Positions 58,584 to 64,000 of a DNA stretch of 64,000 nucleotides are shown here, in pieces. The DNA is from Rhodobacteraceae bacterium Alg238-R152. GTDB taxonomy: Bacteria; Pseudomonadota; Alphaproteobacteria; Rhodobacterales; Rhodobacteraceae. Numbering within the stretch: the first letter of the stretch is position 1; the number at the start of each line of letters is the position of its first letter. Under the pieces are notes generated by a model. It saw only the letters and a program-made list of their open reading frames with translations, was not told the origin of the DNA and searched no databases. The DNA lies in assembly GCA_900537125.1 (NCBI GenBank), contig UNRJ01000009.1:181339-245338 (forward strand), read 5' to 3'. The translations under genes and the position numbers were made by a program.

Positions 58584-59594
58584 TCACTCGCTCTCCGTAC
58601 CGCCGCTCGACAGGACACCGCTGCAAGCACTAACCAAAGCCTCTCCTTCCGGCGTCAATTCCAGAGCGCAGGAGATTTCAGTAATCATCTCCGGATCAAG
58701 ACCAAGGTGCCTCCCCTGGCGGTGCATTTCGAAAATCACCTCGGGCACCGGTGCGCTGATATTTGATTGTACCTGATTGTTCCACACATGCTTAGACAAG
58801 CTTTCAATATGCGTTAGGATTTGCCTCTCATTTGACCCGACCAGCGAACGGGCAATTTTTGGAGGTGACGCCAATGGCTTAGGAATGCGTATCAATCCTA
58901 GTCGCCTCAAATGGGAAACAGCACTATGTGTGACGCGCGTGTCGTTGAGGCCTCTACTCTCAATGAAAGCAACCAGCTCACTCAACTCATCTTTCTGAAC
59001 CAACAGCACATCCTTCCAGATATGGTCCCGCAACTCCGTCGGAGATAGTTTCACCCCTTGAGTATTCAGCTTTTCCTGCACTTTTAAACCGTACGGCTTC
59101 CTCCTTTGGAGCAGGGATTCTTGCTCAAACATGGCAAGCAAAACTGCTGCTTCAGCAGGTCCAATTTGAGTAAGCAAAGCGGTATTGCTCCTCGAAGCTG
59201 TAACGTTTTCGGCGGGATCGAGAGAATTTGCGATCAGTCCTGCCCACATACTTTGCAAGTCAGGATTTCCAATGGAAGAGATTTCCTGCAAAACATAGTC
59301 AGCGTCGTTTAAGTCAATTGTGTCCACACCCTTCGGGCCGAGCTCTCGGCTCTCAAGTTCTGCTGCAGCCTCGGCCAAAATACTTCGCCGATTTTCGGCT
59401 CTCCGTGCCATTGCATCATCGCGATACTTGCCCACTACATCGGCCATGAGATGTCCGGCTTCCTCAGCCGGTCGCCCAAGCAGCTTGGTCAACAAGCCTG
59501 CAATCGCCGCATCCGCTTTGGGTCCAAGAACATTCGCGTTTTCGATGTTGATTATAGACTTCCGGTTGCTGTCATCACTTCCACTCAAACTCAA
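58584..59594 (-). CDS. Abi-alpha (DUF4393-type) protein, probable abortive-infection gene
   Basis: A 336-residue soluble protein. The N-terminal half matches the Abi-alpha/DUF4393 plan: LLGRPAEEAGHLMADVVGKYR, AENRRSILAEAA and SSIGNPDLQSMWAGLIANSLDP. The C-terminal half contains a winged-helix-like segment (THSAVSHLRRLGLIRIP). Members of this family are linked to abortive infection; mechanism unknown. It reads in the direction of the prophage tail genes, 75 nt after the hydrolase gene, so it may be phage cargo. Confidence 0.7.
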   Translation of the reverse strand: MSLSGSDDSNRKSIINIENANVLGPKADAAIAGLLTKLLGRPAEEAGHLMADVVGKYRDDAMARRAENRRSILAEAAAELESRELGPKGVDTIDLNDADYVLQEISSIGNPDLQSMWAGLIANSLDPAENVTASRSNTALLTQIGPAEAAVLLAMFEQESLLQRRKPYGLKVQEKLNTQGVKLSPTELRDHIWKDVLLVQKDELSELVAFIESRGLNDTRVTHSAVSHLRRLGLIRIPKPLASPPKIARSLVGSNERQILTHIESLSKHVWNNQVQSNISAPVPEVIFEMHRQGRHLGLDPEMITEISCALELTPEGEALVSACSGVLSSGGTESE

Positions 59595-59669
59595 TCCTCC
59601 GAGAACTTACTATCCTTATAGTAAGATCCTAAGCTAAGAATTCTAGGCAATTGATCGGTCCGATTGGCG

Positions 59670-60137
59670 TCAGGCGGCGAGTACTCCGCGCATAAAGGCA
59701 GCATTCATGTCGTGGACAACGTTGTACAGATCACCGGGCGCGAGACGGTGCGGTTCACGCAGTCCAAGCGCATGGGCACAAAGTTCACTACAAAACCACT
59801 TGTCAGCCGCGTGACGGCGTAGCGGGAGCGCTTGAGACAGCAAGATGCCCCGGTAGTCATAAGACGCGCCCAGATGCGCCTCAGCCCGCACCCAAGCGTC
59901 CTCTGCCACCCAATCCATCAAGTGCAAAAACTGCCATTGGTCAGCCCGAAAACTGATCGGTTTAATGCGCACGCCGCCATCTCGACCGCTGGCAGAAATG
60001 GCTTCTCTGAGCGGCCAAGTTGGACGCATGCGTACCAGCTCCACGTGGCTAAACGGGCTGCGGGTGACGGTGCGGATGATACGATCATCCAAATGACCCG
60101 TGCCTTTGTAGAAGGCCAATCTTAGGACTTCAGTCAT
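59670..60137 (-). CDS. permuted NlpC/P60-like (YiiX-type) hydrolase, prophage
   Basis: A 155-residue protein. SPFSHVEL (H31) and WFCSELCAHAL (C116) give the permuted Cys-His order of the YiiX/YebB papain-like fold. It follows a small membrane protein and gpD in the tail operon. A lytic or tail-tip role is possible; substrate is not shown. Its ATG overlaps the upstream small gene by 8 nt. Confidence 0.7.
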   Translation of the reverse strand: MTEVLRLAFYKGTGHLDDRIIRTVTRSPFSHVELVRMRPTWPLREAISASGRDGGVRIKPISFRADQWQFLHLMDWVAEDAWVRAEAHLGASYDYRGILLSQALPLRRHAADKWFCSELCAHALGLREPHRLAPGDLYNVVHDMNAAFMRGVLAA

Positions 60138-60273
60138 CGGCCAGCAGATCCTGAACGATTTCTTCGTGTGCCCGCTGTTTTCCCCGTGCCAATCCGTACT
60201 GATATGCGAGGAATATTTTCACAGGAGTTATCAAGGCCAGCCAAGGTGTAATGGTCTTAAGGACATCGATCAC
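60130..60273 (-). CDS. 47-residue prophage membrane protein
   Basis: A short frame with one TM (about 5-25, KTITPWLALITPVKIFLAY) and a charged C-terminus. The GTG at 60273 forms a GTGA overlap with the gpD stop and has GGAG just upstream, so it is preferred over an ATG in the gpD gene. It might be a holin- or spanin-like partner of the hydrolase, but this is speculative. Confidence 0.6.
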   Translation of the reverse strand: MIDVLKTITPWLALITPVKIFLAYQYGLARGKQRAHEEIVQDLLADD

Positions 60274-61250
60274 GTTTTCTTCTCCTCGTTGTCGCGCTCC
60301 AGGTCGATCGATGTTGTCAGAGCCCCGCTGAGTGAATGGGTCACGCGTTTGATCGGCCATTGGCCGCGCAGTTCTGATTTCACATCGAGCAGGGTCACGT
60401 GCGCTTCGGCGATCAGCCCACCAAAGAAGCCGCCCAGCTCTAGAGACATGATCCCGCTGCCACGTTTGGATTGATCCAGACGGGATTGCGCGGCCCGCCG
60501 GGCTGCATCGGCGTTGGGGTAGCGGTGGCGCACCTCCAGCTCAGGGTTTTGATCGCCCACCGTCACACGGTGCGGCGTAGCGGTGCCGACCTCGCCCCAA
60601 ATGCAGGTCACCTTGCCGTAGCGGCCCCGGCCGGTGAACTGCCAGCGCCCGGTGCGGATGTCAGCGCGGGTGATGGTTGTCACCGGCAACGCCTTGCCAT
60701 CCGTGGTTTTGCCCTCGCCACGTTTGACAAAGACCAGCCGACCGGACGCTGGCTTGGCCACCGCATCAAGCTCGCGCGCCAGTCGGGACAAAAACGCCAA
60801 ATCGCTTTCTGCTGTCTGTGCTTCATAGGCAAAGAACACAGATTTGAGGCTGTCGGCGATGGCGGCGGTTAGCCCATGTTCCCCCGCAATTTTTCCAACG
60901 ATGTCCTGGACGGTGACCTTGTGCCAGGCGCGGGTTTTGCGCGCACGAATACTGCCCAGCATGTCGGCCCCTTTGGCGCGGATCGTCAGCGTGTCGGGGC
61001 CAATTTCTCCGGCCAGCTCATCCACTACAAAGGTGCCAAGCTCGACCAACTGCCCGGTGAAGCCCAGGGCAATCGACAGCTTTGCGCCGGTTTTTGGCAA
61101 GGCGATCCGACTGTCGCGATCGTCCAGGGTGATCTCGGCCGTGTCCGCCTTGTGGCCAGCCTCATCGATGACGATCACGCCCACCAGCCGATCGGCAAAA
61201 TTGCCCGTGACATCTGTGCCATCCACGGAGATGCGATAGTCCACTTTCAC
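60270..61250 (-). CDS. phage late control gene D protein (P2 gpD-like tail protein)
   Basis: A 326-residue protein of the phage GPD/VgrG-like tail-hub family. DYRISVDGTDVTGNFADRL at the start and LAFLSRLARELDAVAKPA in the middle are typical. It should form the baseplate hub. It overlaps gpX by ATGA. Confidence 0.9.
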   Translation of the reverse strand: MKVDYRISVDGTDVTGNFADRLVGVIVIDEAGHKADTAEITLDDRDSRIALPKTGAKLSIALGFTGQLVELGTFVVDELAGEIGPDTLTIRAKGADMLGSIRARKTRAWHKVTVQDIVGKIAGEHGLTAAIADSLKSVFFAYEAQTAESDLAFLSRLARELDAVAKPASGRLVFVKRGEGKTTDGKALPVTTITRADIRTGRWQFTGRGRYGKVTCIWGEVGTATPHRVTVGDQNPELEVRHRYPNADAARRAAQSRLDQSKRGSGIMSLELGGFFGGLIAEAHVTLLDVKSELRGQWPIKRVTHSLSGALTTSIDLERDNEEKKT

Positions 61251-61459
61251 GTCACATCTCCCCAGAGCCGGATCGGGGTTTGAGTTTTGGGGATCTCGAC
61301 CACTGGCAGACCCACCAGCACGCCTTTGGGCAAAATCGGCCCCATGGCAGCCAGGCCGGGATTGGCCTCATATACCGCCTCCACCATGTCCTCACGCCCG
61401 TAGTGGGCCTTGCAAATCGCGTCGATCATGTCGCTATCAAGGGTGCGATAGGGTGTCAT
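61247..61459 (-). CDS. phage tail protein X (P2 gpX-like, LysM-type)
   Basis: A 70-residue protein: YRTLDSDMIDAICKAHYG and VYEANPGLAAMGPILPKGV are the LysM-like gpX pattern. It lies between gpD and a small protein, with ATGA overlaps on both sides. Confidence 0.88.
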   Translation of the reverse strand: MTPYRTLDSDMIDAICKAHYGREDMVEAVYEANPGLAAMGPILPKGVLVGLPVVEIPKTQTPIRLWGDVT

Positions 61460-61716
61460 TTCTCACCTCCGTTTACCCAACGGTCAGGCCCGGTAAAAAA
61501 CCGATATCCCCAACGCCAAATTCGCCAAAGGCAAGCAGGCAACCACTGCGGCACTGTTGAGTGGATCCAGGCGACTTCGATGCCATCTGCTTCCATGTCG
61601 CGCGCTTGCGCCACCGACACCTCGACACACCAGCTCGTCTCTGTGCCGTGGATCTCGACGCTGCCATATGAAGGCGTAAACTTCAGATCATCGAATTTCT
61701 GCGGTGACACGCTCAA
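61456..61716 (-). CDS. small prophage protein of unknown function
   Basis: An 86-residue Trp-rich protein (WLPACLWRIWRWGYRFF). It overlaps gpX and gpU by ATGA, which supports its being real. No family recognised. Confidence 0.65.
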   Translation of the reverse strand: MSVSPQKFDDLKFTPSYGSVEIHGTETSWCVEVSVAQARDMEADGIEVAWIHSTVPQWLPACLWRIWRWGYRFFTGPDRWVNGGEK

Positions 61717-62144
61717 AACAAACTCCCCAATGACACGCTGGCCAGCCCCATGTCGGGGCCATAACTTTGAAGGTTGAGGGCAAACTCAATTTTGCGTGGG
61801 GCCCCATCCCGCAGGAAATGGCTTTTGCGTTCTTCCACCGAGGTGATGACCCAACGGTGAAACACAAATCCAAGCCCGTCGACCATCATATGCGGCGCGC
61901 CGGTACCTGCCTTTGCGCGCATCAGCTCCACCTGACGCAAGCCCCCCTTGAAATGCGGATAAATCACGCCCTCAATGCCCAGATCCTGTGTGTCTGGCCC
62001 GAGGTATTGCAGCGCAGGCATGCGGCCGATCCGCTCCACTTTGCCCCAGCGATAAGGCGCGGTGCGACGCAGGGTTTGATAAGCTCCGTTGGAAATACCA
62101 AAGCGAAAAACGCCAAGTCCCATCATGACCATTGCCGTGCTCAT
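61713..62144 (-). CDS. phage tail protein gpU-like
   Basis: A 143-residue protein of the P2 gpU family: LGVFRFGISNGAYQTLRRTAPYRW-like N-terminus and LQYLGPDTQDLGIEGVIYP. It caps the tail tube. TGATG overlap with the tape-measure stop. Confidence 0.9.
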   Translation of the reverse strand: MSTAMVMMGLGVFRFGISNGAYQTLRRTAPYRWGKVERIGRMPALQYLGPDTQDLGIEGVIYPHFKGGLRQVELMRAKAGTGAPHMMVDGLGFVFHRWVITSVEERKSHFLRDGAPRKIEFALNLQSYGPDMGLASVSLGSLF

Positions 62145-63553
62145 CAGTAATCCACCCCATCATGTAAATCAGCGCGCCGTGCGTCCTGCATCCGCTCCAG
62201 CTCGGCACGCACTGCCCGCGCAATGGCGTGTGGATCAGCCCCCGGTGGCGGCGCAATTGTGATGCTGATTGTGTCGCCTTGGCGAATGATCTGCGACGGG
62301 GCCACGGGCGCAGCCATTTGGGGCCGGCTGTCAACGCGCAGCGCGATCTCTTGCGGGCTTGGCATCGCGGCGTCAGGCATCGCCATACTGGAGGCAAGAG
62401 CGGCCGCTTGGGCAACGCGCGTGGGCAAGATCATCCCGGCAATATCTGGCACAAAAATCTCCATGCCACGTTCACCAACCTGATAGGGCAGACCAGGTCG
62501 CACCGGGCCACCGTGATCGCGTGTGCCGGCCAAAGGCAGGCCGTCAGACGTCGCCGCAGCCGGCACAGTCGCCGGTTGGATCAACGGCACAACCGTGCGC
62601 CCTGCACTGCGCAGCAGACGGTCCAACTCCGCAGCCTTCTCAATCGCCAAATCGATAGCGGTGGCATCAATGTCGGGCCGCACATCGGTCTGCTCGATCA
62701 CCATCAGCGCGTTTTGCAATGCCTCGGCGTGCTCTGTGGCGGTGGCCTGCTCCTGGGTGATCGCAGCCAGTTGCTCTTTGGCGTTTTCAAGCTTGGCTTC
62801 GCGCCAATCCGGCATACGGATGAGGCTGTCAGACACCGGTGTTTGCGCCAGTGAAGTTTCGAGCTCTGCAATGGCCTGTCGTTGTGCGTTGGCCGCTGTT
62901 TCCAGCTCCGCCAAGTGGCGCTCGGTGGGCAAATCGCCAACCTGCACGCTCTGGTGCAGCACAGACACCGCTGCCTGTTGTTCCGGCGGCAAGGCGTCAA
63001 AGGCGGGTGGTTCCTCGCCACCAGCAACCCACGCCCAGGCGTCTTTCATCCAGGCAGGCATGATGCCCGATAGCTTGTCACTGATCGCGGCCACCATTTG
63101 TGGCACCAGCGCCGCCATGCCATCCCACAGAGAGCGCATCAGCTCCAAACCGGTGTCATAGAGGCTGAAGGCGTGGAAGGCCTCAACGATCTCATCCGGG
63201 ACGCCCAAGAGCCCCATGGCCGCGCCCAAAAGCTCCTTCAATCCAGCAAGTGCCAGGGCAAAGGGGTTGAGTGTTGAAAGGGCTTTAAACACCCCGTTTA
63301 ACAGCCCGTCATCAAAGGCCGCGCGCAGTCCGTCGATTTTGTCAGAGATCCGCCCGGTGAGACCGGGGAAGGCCTCGACGATACCGGTGCCAAGAGACGC
63401 AACCCATGCCCCCCCAACGGCAAACAAATCAAACGCGCGAAAGGCCTCAACAATGTGTTCCGGCACGCCAACCAGGTCCATGGCGTAGGCAATCAAGCCC
63501 TGCAAAGCCTCGATCATCACTGTGAACGGATTGAACTCGGTGAGCGTCCCCCA
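62144..63553 (-). pseudogene. phage tail tape measure protein, 5' part cut off by an IS3-family element
   Basis: The 3' 469 codons of a P2-type tape-measure gene. Two 88-residue repeats are seen (GVPEHIVEAFRAF and GVPDEIVEAFHAF, ISDK in each), then a coiled coil (about 200-270) and a Pro/Ala-rich tail. The frame runs unbroken to 63553, where the IS begins. A GTG at 63520 could be read as a start but falls in the repeat, so it is not a true one. The original start lies beyond the IS. Confidence 0.85.
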
Positions 63554-63597
63554 ATGAAGTGGTCCGCCCCTATGATTAGGAAAGCGGAGGACCTGAG

Positions 63598-63876
63598 ATG
63601 GCCATTAAGAGACCCAAGCCTGAAGAGATTGTCGTGAAGCTGCGGCAGGTTGAAGTCCTGATGGGGCAAGGCATGCCCCGGATAGATGCGATCCGACAGA
63701 TCGGTGTGACTGAACAAACCTATTATCGCTGGAAGAAGAAGTACGGCGGAATGGGCACAGAACAGCTCAAGGAACTGAAGCGGCTCCAAAAGGAGAATGA
63801 GCGCCTGCGCCGGGCAGTATCGGATCTAACTCTGGACAAATTGATCCTGTCGGAGGCCGCAAAGGGAAACTTCTGA
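63598..63876 (+). CDS. IS3-family transposase OrfA
   Basis: A 92-residue protein: an N-terminal helix-turn-helix (IDAIRQIGVTEQTYYRWKKKYG) and a C-terminal leucine zipper (LKRLQKENERLRRAVSDL). GGAGG stands 7 nt before the ATG. It ends in GGGAAAC, a -1 slippery site (63864-63870), so an OrfAB fusion is likely. Confidence 0.92.
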   Translation: MAIKRPKPEEIVVKLRQVEVLMGQGMPRIDAIRQIGVTEQTYYRWKKKYGGMGTEQLKELKRLQKENERLRRAVSDLTLDKLILSEAAKGNF

Positions 63877-64000
63877 GCCCCTCGCGTCGCCGTGCTTGCA
63901 TCGACCTTGTGCGTAGCCAGATGAACGTTTCCGAACGTCGCGTTTGTCGCGTCTTGGGTCAACACCGATCCACGCAACGGCGATTACCACAGGGGCGTGC
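63873..64000 (+). CDS. IS3-family transposase OrfB, 5' part
   Basis: Begins in the -1 frame of OrfA: SPSRRRACIDLVRSQMNVSE and RRVCRVLGQHRSTQR, the normal OrfB N-terminus. The DDE catalytic part lies beyond the window edge. The reading frame has no own start codon here, in line with frameshift expression. Confidence 0.88.
   Translation, partial: MSPSRRRACIDLVRSQMNVSERRVCRVLGQHRSTQRRLPQGR

Larger units (their letters stand above)
63554..64000 (+). mobile_element. IS3-family insertion sequence (left end; runs off the window)
   Basis: The element begins TGAAGTGGTCCGCCCC, a TG-type IS3 end, and carries orfA and the start of orfB. It sits within the tape-measure gene. The other end and the target-site duplication are outside the window. 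Confidence 0.85.

Noticed and set aside
63520..63520. GTG as the true start of the tape-measure protein
   Set aside because: The frame is open upstream to the IS end and encodes the expected start of the repeat (LTEFNPF), so the GTG is internal.

Overview
The window is chromosomal DNA from an alphaproteobacterium, most likely of the Rhodobacterales (Roseobacter group). The basis is a G+C-rich dcw cell-wall/division cluster with alphaproteobacterial features (tandem DUF2484 genes inside it, FtsZ with a long C-terminal linker, CtrA-type boxes), an aerobic CobS/CobT cobaltochelatase pair, a ChvI-like regulator and a malate synthase G. Identifications rest on reading motifs in the translated sequence, not on database searches.

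Layout. 0.07-8.5 kb: a class I glutamine-amidotransferase-like hydrolase and glcB (both minus), then pepN, an SDR and two uncharacterised genes (plus). 8.5-20.4 kb: gatB, a lipoprotein-type S8 autotransporter, a thioesterase, a methyltransferase, a DUF4177 gene, bolA and a J-domain gene. A block of signalling genes follows: a heme-type Tll0287/adenylate cyclase, a ribbon-helix-helix-like gene pair, an AraC regulator, a 49-codon membrane peptide, a response regulator lacking the phospho-acceptor Asp, and periplasmic msrB. 20.4-30.3 kb: cobS-cobT, an M24 aminopeptidase P, DUF427, a three-gene ABC/DUF3299 operon with a His-rich loop, and a ClC transporter.

30.4-56.9 kb is the dcw cluster, all on the minus strand except one gene. 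In transcription order it reads mraZ, rsmH, ftsL, ftsI, murE, murF, mraY, murD, (raiA; a convergent flavoprotein), ftsW, murG, murC, two DUF2484 genes, a small membrane protein, murB, ddl, ftsQ, ftsA, ftsZ, lpxC, bamD, recN. Start/stop overlaps of the ATGA type bind most of these into operons. The leader upstream of mraZ holds a dense array of TGGGA-type MraZ boxes and a strong hairpin plus T-run resembling the terminator of the sRNA UpsM known from Rhodobacter sphaeroides. Perfect TTAA-N7-TTAA CtrA boxes lie upstream of ddl-ftsQA and upstream of ftsZ.

56.9-64 kb is accessory DNA. A PIN-like (DUF4935-type) nuclease gene and an Abi-alpha (DUF4393-type) gene, both likely defence genes, are each followed by a copy of the same roughly 170-bp terminator-containing repeat. 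Next come P2-like prophage tail genes (a hydrolase, a small membrane protein, gpD, gpX, a small protein, gpU, tape measure). The tape-measure gene is cut by an IS3-family element that runs off the right edge of the window and carries a canonical -1 frameshift heptamer. No rRNA, tRNA or CRISPR array was recognised.
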